This document shows positions 9,193-17,055 of a stretch of 64,000 bases of DNA, one piece after another. Within the stretch, counting starts at the first letter, position 1. The number at the start of each line of letters is the position of its first letter. Location of the stretch: NCBI GenBank assembly GCA_035536455.1, contig DATLOC010000053.1:124001-188000 (forward strand), read 5' to 3'. Made by a program: the position numbers and the translations under genes. Below the pieces are notes generated by a model. The model did not search any database and was not told the DNA's origin. It saw only the letters and a program-made list of their open reading frames with translations. This stretch comes from DASUNQ01 sp035536455. Its GTDB lineage: Bacteria > Acidobacteriota > Thermoanaerobaculia > Multivoradales > UBA5704.

Positions 9193-9317
9193 GGGCGGCG
9201 ATTATAGGAGCGGCCGGCGCGCCGGCACGGATTGGCCCCGATCTTGCTCCTTGCAGAGATGCGGCGCGGCGCACGCGCGGCGCGCCACCCCACGAACCTA
9301 GGGAAAAGGAGTCCAAT

Positions 9318-9542
9318 ATGAACGACGACGTGTTCGAGGGTCGATGGAAGCAGGTCAAGGGCGACGTCAAGCGCGCCTGGGGCAAGCTCACCGACGACGA
9401 TCTGGACAGGGCCGAGGGCAACCGCGAGAAGCTCGTGGGCGCTCTGCAGGAGCGGTACGGCTGGGAGAAGACCCACGCCGAAGGCGAGTTCGACCGCTTC
9501 ATCGAGTCGGTCCGCACCCCGACCGGCGCGAGCCGGTACTAG
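9318..9542 (+). CDS. CsbD family small stress protein
   Basis: 74-residue CsbD/YjbJ-like protein, a family often induced by general stress and of unknown biochemical role. The sequence has the usual WKQVKGDVKRAWGKLTDDDL core, then RAEGNREKLVGALQERYGW. AAAAGGAG lies upstream of the ATG. It stands alone, divergent from the carboxyltransferase, so its promoter should lie in 9193-9317. Confidence 0.9.
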   Translation: MNDDVFEGRWKQVKGDVKRAWGKLTDDDLDRAEGNREKLVGALQERYGWEKTHAEGEFDRFIESVRTPTGASRY

Positions 9543-9605
9543 CGTCCGCTTCACGTCCCGGCGGCGCGGCCGCATGGCCCGCCGCCGGGCCTGTAACATC
9601 CCCGC

Positions 9606-10331
9606 GTGCACATCCGCCTGCTCGCCTTCGCCAGCGCCGGCGACGCGCTCGGCGCCGGAGAGCTCGACCTCGAGCTACCGGACGGCAGCCGCCTCGCCGA
9701 CCTGCGCGCGCTCCTGGCGCGCGACCACCCGGCGCTCGCGCCGCTCTGGCCGCGCCTCGCGGTAGCCATCGACGGCCGGCTGGCGGCGCCCGACGAGGCG
9801 CTCACCGACGGCGCCGAGGTGGCGCTGCTGCCGCCGGTGTCCGGTGGATCGGGAGGGACGGGAGAGTCGGGTGAGGCGCCCGCTTCAGCCGCGGAGCTGG
9901 TGGACGGCCCGCTCGACGTGGACGCCGTGGTGCGGAGCGTGAGCGGCCCGGACCGCGGCGCCGTCGTCGTCTTCCTCGGCACCGTGCGCGACCGCCACGA
10001 CGGCCGCGCCGTGGAACGCCTCACCTACTCCGCCTACCGTCCGATGGCCGAGGCCCGCCTCCGCGCCATCGCCGCCGACCTCGCCGCCGCCGCGCCCAGC
10101 GTGCGGGTAGCGATCGCCCACCGCCTCGGCGAAGTGCCGGTCGGCGAGCCGAGCGTCGTCATCGCCGTGGCCTCCCCCCACCGCGCCGCCGCCTACGAAG
10201 CCAGCCGCGCCGCCCTGGAGCGCTTGAAGACGGAGGTCCCGATCTGGAAGCGCGAGCACTACGCCGACGGCGAGGCGGCGTGGCGGGAGGAGGAGGCGCT
10301 CAGCGCCGCCCTGCCCCGGGAGACGGCGTAA
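9606..10331 (+). CDS. MoaD-MoaE fusion, molybdopterin synthase (MoaX-like)
   Basis: 241 residues. Residues 1-81 are a MoaD sulfur carrier (MHIRLLAFASAGDALG, ending LLPPVSGG with Gly80-Gly81). A linker of about 15 residues follows, then MoaE from about 97 (LDVDAVVRSV, VVVFLGTVRDRHDGR, AIAHRLGEVPVGE, and the lysines of RLKTEVPIWKREHY). Molybdopterin synthase makes the dithiolene of the molybdenum cofactor. The carrier needs a free C-terminal glycine for thiocarboxylation, but here the diglycine is internal. Mycobacterium tuberculosis MoaX has the same fusion and is reported to be cleaved after its diglycine. The start is GTG. A SUOX-fold molybdoprotein lies at 26700-27356. Confidence 0.93.
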   Translation: MHIRLLAFASAGDALGAGELDLELPDGSRLADLRALLARDHPALAPLWPRLAVAIDGRLAAPDEALTDGAEVALLPPVSGGSGGTGESGEAPASAAELVDGPLDVDAVVRSVSGPDRGAVVVFLGTVRDRHDGRAVERLTYSAYRPMAEARLRAIAADLAAAAPSVRVAIAHRLGEVPVGEPSVVIAVASPHRAAAYEASRAALERLKTEVPIWKREHYADGEAAWREEEALSAALPRETA

Positions 10332-10906
10332 AGCTGGAGGTGCTGACGGTCAGGCGGTACACCGAGGTGACGGCCTCGCCGTTCACGCGGGCCGGCGTGA
10401 AGCGCCAGTGGCGGAGAGCGTCGAGGGTCACGAAGGCGTGGATCGGGAGCGCCTTCGCCGAGGCGAGGACGCTGCGTCGGGCGGCCGTCGGTGTCGATCA
10501 ACACTTCGACGACGACCTCCGTCGCGACGACGGCCGTGACCGGCCTGAACATGTGCTTCGGCCATTCAGGCCGCTTCGCCGGCTTGGCCAGCTCGCCTTT
10601 GACCAGGTCGCCGTTGGGGAGGAGGACCTCGCCGGCTTGAGACTTTCGCGTGTCCGAGCCGACCAGGGACCGCGGGGGCGGCAGCTCGAGCAGGAGGCCG
10701 CTCTCGCGGAGTGAAGGCAGGAGCTCGAGCGCGCGCTGCGCATCCATCGCGATGGCCGTGAACCACCACCAAGCGGCGTCCGCCTGATCGCCGGCGCCGC
10801 TCGCGATCGCCGCGCACTGCGCCGCCTTCTCGGCGTACTGGGCGGCCGAAAGCTCCCCGCGATCTGGCCGCCGCGCCAACAGCAGGGCGGAAGCGAGCGT
10901 CTTCAT
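10300..10906 (-). pseudogene. Secreted protein with TonB-like C-terminal domain, frameshifted
   Basis: The frame starts MKTLASALLLARR at 10906, runs through an Ala-rich helical region (AAQYAEKAAQCAAIA, AWWWFTAIAMDAQRALELL) and enters a TonB_C-like domain at VVVEVLIDTDGRPT. Near 10470-10480 it changes frame. The rest of the domain (VLASAKALPIHAFVTL, LRHWRFTPARVNGEAV) continues in another frame and ends at TGA 10300-10302. A single extra base explains this. In the corrected form the gene would overlap the 3' end of moaX tail to tail by 32 bp. It could be a recent pseudogene or an assembly error. Confidence 0.7.
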
Positions 10907-10958
10907 CTGTCAGGCACTCCAGTAGGGGTCCAGGGACGCCTTGCGCGTAAGCGGAACG

Positions 10959-11399
10959 GTAGAAGTCTCTCCGTGCTGCTCCGGAAATTCGGTACAGCGC
11001 CTCGGAAAATCCCCCTGCGAGCCAGGGAGCGCTCCCCGGGCCGTGGGGAGCCTTCCCCGCGACTGAGGGCGCCTGGACGAAGCGTCGGAAACGGCTGTAC
11101 GAGCCGCCGGGGCGCTCGCCCGCGGCGCCGGGGTGCTTGGACGAAGCCCTCGGGGGCCTGTACGAGCCGTCCGGACCATCGCCCCGGGCGCCGGGGAGAC
11201 GGTACCGAGCCCTGGGGCAAATGTACTGATCGTCCGGACGCTTGCCCAAGCCGCCGGGGAGCTTTTACCGATCGGCGGGGCAGACGCACTTGGCATTCGT
11301 ACGCTCACCCCACGTGCCGGGGCGCTCGTACCGAGCCGCGGGGCAAGTCTACGGAGCGAGGGGGCGTTTGCCCCGCGCGCCGGGGCGCGAGCCTCATAG
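10959..11399. repeat. Repeat array A: 21 degenerate units of exactly 21 bp
   Basis: Laying the sequence out in 21-bp rows from 10959 gives 21 rows with no indel up to 11399. Most rows start with a variant of GCCGGGG, CNCGGGGC or GTCCGGAC and end in GAGC, GATC or a similar tetramer. A higher-order period of three rows (63 bp) shows in the second half: rows at 11190, 11253, 11316 and 11379 start GCCGGGG, and those at 11211, 11274 and 11337 carry GGGGCA. Units have diverged strongly but spacing is exact. All six frames stay largely open, a natural result of a period divisible by three. The array fills the gap between the start of the TonB-like gene and the stop of the metallopeptidase gene, and overlaps that stop. 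Confidence 0.85.
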
Positions 11400-12670
11400 A
11401 GTCGGGGACGCGCCGGCCTCTTCGGCCAGCACCCACGCCCGGTAGCCGGCTTCCAGCTCCTCCCAGCTCCGGCCGAGGCGGGCGCGGAGGGCTTCGGGGG
11501 CCACCGACCCTCCTGCCGCGACGCCGGCGAGGAAGGCGCGGAAGGCGGGGGCGAGGGCGCCGCCCTCCCCTTCGAGCAGGTAGCGCACCCAGAACGAGGC
11601 CTGGGCGTAGTGCAGGCGGGCGCCGCCGCCGGCGACGAAGGCGGCCCACTCGAGGTCGAGCAGCTCCGCCAGCGGCCGCAGCGTCCCCGCCTCGACCCCC
11701 TCGGCCAGCCGGTGGAGGGCGGCGGGGCCGCCGAAGAACTGCCGGCGGAAGCCCTCGACGACGATGGCGCCGCCGAGCGTCCCCGGCGCCAGCCGTCCGG
11801 CCTCATCGATCCGCGACAGCGCCAGCTCGTCGGCGATCCCCTCGTCGAGCCAGCTCGGCAGCGCCGGGCCGATCGCCCGCCGGTTCAGGAGGTGGGTCAG
11901 CTCGTGGACCAGCGTGCCGCCGACCTCGGCGCGGCGGCGGCCGCCGTCGAAGAGGGCCGCCAGGCCGTGCCCGGTGTGGCCGGAGGCCCGGCGAGCCGGC
12001 CTTCGCGCTCCTGGAAGCCGCGGTAGGCCGCCTCGTCCGCGAAGAGGACCACGGTCTCGGCCGGCTCGCCCACCGGCGCCAGGCCGTAGCGGGCGCGGTA
12101 GCTCGGCTCGATGCCGGCCGCGATGCGGTCCAGCCAGGCCAGCCGCTCGGGGTCGGCGAGGTCGGTGACCAGGGCGTAGGGCCCGAGCCGCCCCTCGTCG
12201 GCGCCTTCACCCAGCGCGGCGCGGGCGACGGCGAGGAGCGCCGGGTCGGCGGGCGCGCCGGGGAGCGGCAGCGTCGGGTCGGGGGCGCTGCCGAGCGGCG
12301 GCTCGTCCCAGTCCCCTTCGAGCGACACCCAGCCGGAGTGCCCGCGGTACTCGACCTTCACCCAGCCCGGCCGGTGATCGAGGACCTCGAGGTTGCCGTA
12401 GGCGTGGAAGCGGGTGATGGCGCGGGCGCCGGCGCGCGGCGCGGCGTGGAGGGCGTCGCCGCGCTCGATCGAGATACTCGCCGGCGGCGGCGGCACGGCG
12501 TTGGGGTCGAGCGGGAAGGAGCTCCCCTTCTCGAAGAGCCCCTCGCTCAGCTTCCAGGGGCGTGGCGCCCGCGGCGGCGGCGGCTCGCGGCGCAGGACCC
12601 AGGCGGCGGCGCCGAGACCGGCGGCGGCGAGGAGCGCCAGGGCGACGACGAAGGCGGCGCGGCGGCCCAT
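11394..12670 (-). pseudogene. Membrane-anchored gluzincin-like metallopeptidase (HELTH), frameshifted
   Basis: It starts at ATG 12670 with a membrane anchor (MGRRAAFVVALALLAAAGLG). An SH3-like region follows (GWVKVEYRGHSGWVSLEGDW), then an MA-type peptidase region (AETVVLFADEAAYRGFQERE). The frame is lost near 11985 after GRLAG. In the -1 frame the sequence continues ASGHTGHGLAALFDGG, then VHELTHLLNRR with an HExxH zinc motif, SWLDEGIADELALS as a likely third-ligand region, and ends SWEELEAGYRAWVLAEEA at TGA 11394-11396. One missing G in a G-run (GGG for GGGG) would restore a protein of about 425 residues. The stop lies within the last unit of repeat array A. Confidence 0.72.
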
Positions 12671-12692
12671 CGCCGGCCATTGTAGACGCCGC

Positions 12693-13469
12693 TCAGGGCG
12701 CGGACGGCCGGCGCGCACGCCGCCAGACGAGGACGCTCCAGGCGAGCGCGAGCGCCGGCAGCAGGACGAAGAGCGGCGGCATCCAGCGCGCCGCCTCCGC
12801 CGCCTCGCCCGGGCTCGGCGGCAGCCCCTGGTGCGCCCGCCAGGCGGCGACGTACTCGGCGATCCAGGCCGGCAGCGCGTCGTAGGCGAGGACGGCCGAG
12901 GCGATCGACGCGCCGTGGACGACGATCGAGAGCGGCAGGACCGCGGGCCTCAGCCGCAGCGCCGCGGCGCCCACCAGGCACTCCAGGACCCCGACGGCGA
13001 CGCAGAGCGCGGCGGAGCCGGCGGGCGGCAGCTCGAGCCCGAACCAGGGCGTCGGTGGCGCCGCCACCATCCAGCGCACCGCCTGCTTGACGCCGCTCAG
13101 GATCGCCAGGACGCCGAAGAGGACGGTCCACCAGGTCTCCGCCCGCAGCAGCCGCTCCGGCACCATCGGCACGGCGGGACGCGCCGGGCTTGGCGGATAG
13201 AGCAGCTCCGAGCCCGGCAGCTCGATCGAGAGGAGGGCGTTGCCGGGCGACCAGCGGGCGAAGCGGACGAGGGCGATCTCGACGACGGCGAAGAGCAGCG
13301 TCTTGGCGATTAGCGCCTCGAGCGTCGCCCCCGCGAAGCGCGGCCCGAGGGCCCAAACGGCGAGCGCCCAGAGGCCGCCGAAGAGGAGGTAGTCGAGGTA
13401 GACCGCCAGGAGCTGCCGCCTGCCGCTCGCGGGGGCCCGTCCGGGCGGCAGCTCGGGGTCGGTGGTCAC
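12693..13469 (-). CDS. Polytopic membrane protein, possibly RDD family
   Basis: 258 residues from GTG 13467-13469, with about six to seven hydrophobic segments. The opening RRQLLAVYLDYLLFGGLWAL and the later ARWSPGNALLSIEL resemble the start of an RDD domain (an Asp in the first helix; a G-x-LL element before the second). The rest (VLAILSGVKQAVRWMVAA, LLPALALAWSVLVWRR) is unassigned. It lies 7 bp downstream of the methyltransferase and 22 bp upstream of the metallopeptidase, so probably one operon. Longer frames upstream would overlap the methyltransferase and are not credible. Confidence 0.6.
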   Translation of the reverse strand: MTTDPELPPGRAPASGRRQLLAVYLDYLLFGGLWALAVWALGPRFAGATLEALIAKTLLFAVVEIALVRFARWSPGNALLSIELPGSELLYPPSPARPAVPMVPERLLRAETWWTVLFGVLAILSGVKQAVRWMVAAPPTPWFGLELPPAGSAALCVAVGVLECLVGAAALRLRPAVLPLSIVVHGASIASAVLAYDALPAWIAEYVAAWRAHQGLPPSPGEAAEAARWMPPLFVLLPALALAWSVLVWRRARRPSAP

Positions 13470-13476
13470 ACCGCGC

Positions 13477-14160
13477 TCACGGCAGCCTCGCGCCTTCGAG
13501 CACGTAGCTCTCCTCCGCCTCGTGCTCGGCGTCGAGACCGCCGAGCTCGGCCGCGGCCCACTCCTCCAGCTCGCGCAGCACCTCCTCTTGGACGCCGGGC
13601 GGCAGGACGATGCCGCCGAGCCCGTCCTTGCTCCGCCAGTCGGCGAGGGCGCGGCGTGGCGAGTGGACGGCCGGCCAGGAGGCGGCGACGGTCCGTGGCA
13701 GCTCGCGGGCGCCGCGGGCGCGGAGGGCTTCCAGAAAGCGCTTGCCTCCCGCTGAGCGGGGAGCGTAACCGCGCTCGCGCAGCCGCCGCCGCATCTCGCG
13801 AGCGAGACGTCCCTTGACGCTCTCGGGCGGGCGCTCGACCCACCCCACGACGCAGGCCGCGCCCGCTCCTCCCACCCGTAAAAGCTCCCCCACCACATGC
13901 TCTTCCGGCAGCAGGTGGAGGGCGCGCGAGCCGAAGACGGCGCGGGCGGCAGCGTCCGGCAGCGGCCAGGAGCGCGCGGCGTCGGCCTGCACCAGCGGGG
14001 CGCCGGCGGGGAGTTGCCGGCGGAAGACCTCGAGCATCGGGCGCGAGACGTCGAGGCCCAGGTAGCGGACGGGCTGCTCCAGGAGCCAGCGGCCGACCAG
14101 CCCGGTGCCGGCGCCGACCTCGAGCAGCAGGTCGCCGGGCCGCGCGCCGGCCAACGCCAC
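13477..14160 (-). CDS. Class I SAM-dependent methyltransferase
   Basis: Motif I is clear at LLLEVGAGTGLVGRWLLE, the acidic end of strand 2 at YLGLDVSRPMLEVFR, motif II at LVQADAARSWPLPD and a later strand at LLRVGGAGAACVVGWVE. The substrate is unknown. From the GTG at 14160 motif I begins at about residue 10, too early for the fold. The same frame stays open upstream and encodes FDAQAAEFDLRAGLTAETG, which looks like a normal methyltransferase N-terminus. No ATG, GTG or TTG was found there, but a CTG at 14254-14256 with GGAG about 10 nt upstream could be the true start. Confidence 0.75.
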   Translation of the reverse strand: MALAGARPGDLLLEVGAGTGLVGRWLLEQPVRYLGLDVSRPMLEVFRRQLPAGAPLVQADAARSWPLPDAAARAVFGSRALHLLPEEHVVGELLRVGGAGAACVVGWVERPPESVKGRLAREMRRRLRERGYAPRSAGGKRFLEALRARGARELPRTVAASWPAVHSPRRALADWRSKDGLGGIVLPPGVQEEVLRELEEWAAAELGGLDAEHEAEESYVLEGARLP

Positions 14161-14272
14161 GACGGCCGCCGCCGCGGCGCGGCCGGTCTCAGCCGTGAGC
14201 CCCGCCCGGAGGTCGAACTCCGCGGCCTGGGCGTCGAAGGAAGTCGCTGGGGTCAGCGGCGGCGCTCCGCGG

Positions 14273-14855
14273 TCAGCCGGCGTGAGACGAGTGCCCGATG
14301 ATCGGCCGCACGATCTTCGCCATCGCCAGCCCGGCGAGGAGCCACCCGACGATATGGTCGATCGCCTCGGCGCCGATGTAGGCCGTGGGGTAGCCGTACC
14401 AGATCCAGTACGAGGCGCTGCCCGCCAGAGCGACGAAGACGCCGGCCAGCGCCACCAGCAGCACGCGGCGGCCGTAGGGGGCGACGACGTGCGCCAACCC
14501 GAAGGCGACGAGGAGCGCGGCCAGGATGTCGGACACCAGCTCGTACACGAGCCCGCGCATGGGCATCGGCTCGGCCCCTTGCGGATGGACCACCATGATG
14601 CCGCTCGGGCCAGTGCGCATGCGCTCCATCCAGGCCTCGTGCTGCGCGGGCGTCATGTCGGGGCTCATCCCGGCGGCCGGGAAAAAAGTAGAAGCCGTCC
14701 TCCCGGACGTTCGCGCGCAGCGCGCCGAGCACCGCCTCCTCGCCCGGGAGCGCGCTGATCCCCGCCGTCGCCAGCGGCGTCGCCATGTGCTGCACCGCGC
14801 TCCACGCGAAGACGATGAGGCCGCCGACCACGGCACCCAGCAGGATCCGTTTCAT
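14273..14855 (-). pseudogene. Small multi-pass membrane protein, frameshifted in a homopolymer
   Basis: It starts at ATG 14855 (MKRILLGAVVGGLIVFAW) after AGGAG. The N-terminal half runs to GALRANVREDGFYFFPG. At a run of six T on the coding strand (14687-14692) the frame changes; with five T it would continue FFPAAGMSPDMTPAQHEAW, then three further membrane segments (LVSDILAALLVAFGLAHVV, RVLLVALAGVFVALAGSASY, IDHIVGWLLAGLAMA), and end HSSHAG. The intact product would be about 193 residues. I do not recognise the family. A sequencing indel in the homopolymer is as likely as a real mutation. Confidence 0.6.
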
Positions 14856-14916
14856 GGTCTCCTCCTGAAAGAAAAAAGTGGCGAGAGCATAAAGCACCCG
14901 CCGCCGGGGGGAAGCG

Positions 14917-17055
14917 CTAGAGCGGCCTGACGGTGCAGACCTTGGCGGCGACGCGCTGGCCGGGGCCGAGGGAGAGGCGGGGGTAGACGCCGGGGTTGGG
15001 CTCGCGCTCGGCTTCGCGCTCGATCGCCTCGACGAAGGCGTCGCGGGAGAGGGTGGCGCCGAGGTGCGCCAGGGCGTGGTCGGCGAGCGACAGCACCCAG
15101 TGGGCGGTGAGCCGGTGCCGCGTGTCGTCGGCGGTCCCGCCGCCGGCGGCGCCGCGGGAGCGCAGCCAGGCGCTGGTGCGGTAGCCGTGCGGGCCCTCCT
15201 CGCCTGGCGCTCTGAAGGGGGAGACGACGGAAGAGCGCTCCTGCCAGCCGGGGGCGAGCGGCGCTTTCCCCAGGAGGGTGCCGGAAACGAAGACCTGGCG
15301 GGGGACCAGCGGCCCCGGCGGCGGCAGCGCGGCGAGGTCGGCGGCCGGCAGCCAGAGCACGAGCGCCGACAGCGCACGGGCGCCGCGTGCGAGGAGGTCC
15401 GGCGGCAGCGGCGCGTCCGGCGGCAGCGCCCGCTCGGCGAGATCGACGCGGCCCTCGCCGGCAAGGCCCCGGCGCAACGCGGCCGCCGCCGCGCGCCCGC
15501 GCACGTCGTCGCGGTACACCTGGAGGACGTCCGAGCGTCGGTCCGCCTGAGCGCCGTCGAGCAGGTGCCGCGCCAGCGCCTCGCCCTCCGCTTCCAGCCC
15601 ACCTGAAAAATAGATGGTGTAGTCGCCGGAAGGCTCCAGCACCGGCAGGTCGGTGTCGGGGAAGAGGCAGGGGATCGCGCGCCGCTCGCAGACCTCGTGC
15701 ACCGGCCGCCAGCTCCCGCCGCCCGCCCCGCCCAGCAGCGCGAAGACGGGCCGCGCGCCGAGCCGCGCCTCGAGCTGTCCCGCCCAGCCCTCCTCCGGCC
15801 CCGCCAGCTCCCAGACGTGCAGCACCCACTCGCGCCGCCGGCCGGTCAGATCCTCGCCGTATCCCGGGGTCGAGGCCGCCTTCCGCGCCAGGCCGGGGAG
15901 CATGGCGTTGCGCCAGCGGACGTAGGCCGCCGCCACCTCCAGCCAGGCCGCGCGCCGCGCCGGCTCCGCGTCGGGCGTAACGACGGTGGCGAAGTGGACC
16001 CGCGCCGGCTCGACTCCCGGCGGCTCCGTTGCGCCCAGCGTGCGCAGGTAGGCCGTGAGGTCGGCGAGGTCGCCCTCGCTCAGCTGGTAGCGCGGCATCA
16101 GCGGGTCGAGCGCCCGCCCCGTCGGGTCGTGCCCCTCGCGGAGGGCCACCGCGAGCGTGGCGTCGCCGTAGGGCGGGCGCGGCGAGCCGGTCCGCACGCG
16201 GCTCCACGGCTGCGGCGCGAGCTGCTCCTGGAAGAGGGCGCGGAAGAGGAGGCCGGTCGGAGGCGGCTCGGCGAAGAGCGCCGGCGCGGTGATCGGCGGC
16301 ACCGCCACCGTCCCCTCGACGCCGCCGAAGCCGCTGCGGCGGTGGCAGGTGGCGCAGGCCGCGGCGCGGCCGGACGCCGGCACGTCCCCCTGGAGGACGG
16401 CGGCGAGCGGCGCGCCCGAGGGCAGCACGCCGCCGCGGTAGATGCGCTCCCCCGCCCGCGCGTCGCCCTCGGCCGGCGCCGGCGCGGCCGGGGGCAGGCG
16501 CTCGACCTCCGCCACCAGGTCGGCGGCGGCGAGAAAGCCGTCGATCCGCACCCAGGGCGCGCCCGGGGCGGCGCGCAGGAAGGTCGACGGCTCGTGCCGC
16601 ATCTTGTCGCCGCGGTAGGCGTCGAAGGCCTCCTGCACGGCGAGGACGTCGGGCGGCTTGCCGGTCAGGAAGCGCCAGCGCCGCCCCGCCCCGAAGCGCG
16701 CCGCATACTCGCGCACGCGCGCCGGCGTGTCCTCCTCGGGGTCGATCGAGATCGAGAGGATCCGCACGTCGGGCAGCCGCTCCTGCGCCGCCGCGAGGGT
16801 CCCGGTCAGGACCGGGCAGACCGTGGCGCAGGAGGTGAAGAGGAAGTGCAGGACGACCGGCCCGGCGCGCTCCAGCTCGGCGCGTAGGCGCACCGGCGCC
16901 CCGTCCATGCCGACCAGCGCGACGTCGGGGGCGCGGTAGGCGTGGAGGGTGCGGCTGTAGCGCGGCGCGTCCGCGGCGCCGCCCGGGGGAGCGGCCAGCG
17001 CCAGCGCGCAGCCGAGGAGGACGGCCGCCTCAGTGGACCGAGAACACGGCCACAT
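14917..17055 (-). CDS. SCO1-like / cytochrome c / periplasmic-binding-protein fusion
   Basis: 712 residues with a signal peptide (VLLGCALALAAPPGGAAD). Residues about 35-195 are an SCO1/SenC thioredoxin fold with the copper CxxxC in LFTSCATVCPVLTG and SISIDPEEDTPARVREYA. Residues about 200-345 are a monohaem cytochrome c with CATCH near 236 and an axial Met in LMPRYQLSEGDLADLTAYL. Residues about 350-712 resemble a type-1 periplasmic binding fold (HFATVVTPDAEPARRAAWLE, VFALLGGAGGGSWRPVHEVC, SDVLQVYRDDVRG). SCO proteins deliver copper to oxidases, so this may feed electrons or copper to the neighbouring oxidases. Its start overlaps the upstream gene by 26 bp, so it is co-translated with it. Confidence 0.82.
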   Translation of the reverse strand: MWPCSRSTEAAVLLGCALALAAPPGGAADAPRYSRTLHAYRAPDVALVGMDGAPVRLRAELERAGPVVLHFLFTSCATVCPVLTGTLAAAQERLPDVRILSISIDPEEDTPARVREYAARFGAGRRWRFLTGKPPDVLAVQEAFDAYRGDKMRHEPSTFLRAAPGAPWVRIDGFLAAADLVAEVERLPPAAPAPAEGDARAGERIYRGGVLPSGAPLAAVLQGDVPASGRAAACATCHRRSGFGGVEGTVAVPPITAPALFAEPPPTGLLFRALFQEQLAPQPWSRVRTGSPRPPYGDATLAVALREGHDPTGRALDPLMPRYQLSEGDLADLTAYLRTLGATEPPGVEPARVHFATVVTPDAEPARRAAWLEVAAAYVRWRNAMLPGLARKAASTPGYGEDLTGRRREWVLHVWELAGPEEGWAGQLEARLGARPVFALLGGAGGGSWRPVHEVCERRAIPCLFPDTDLPVLEPSGDYTIYFSGGLEAEGEALARHLLDGAQADRRSDVLQVYRDDVRGRAAAAALRRGLAGEGRVDLAERALPPDAPLPPDLLARGARALSALVLWLPAADLAALPPPGPLVPRQVFVSGTLLGKAPLAPGWQERSSVVSPFRAPGEEGPHGYRTSAWLRSRGAAGGGTADDTRHRLTAHWVLSLADHALAHLGATLSRDAFVEAIEREAEREPNPGVYPRLSLGPGQRVAAKVCTVRPL

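Noticed and set aside
10566..12685. Long open frames through array A on both strands as proteins
   Set aside because: All frames are open because the period is divisible by three. The translations are low-complexity heptads without starts, ribosome sites or homology.
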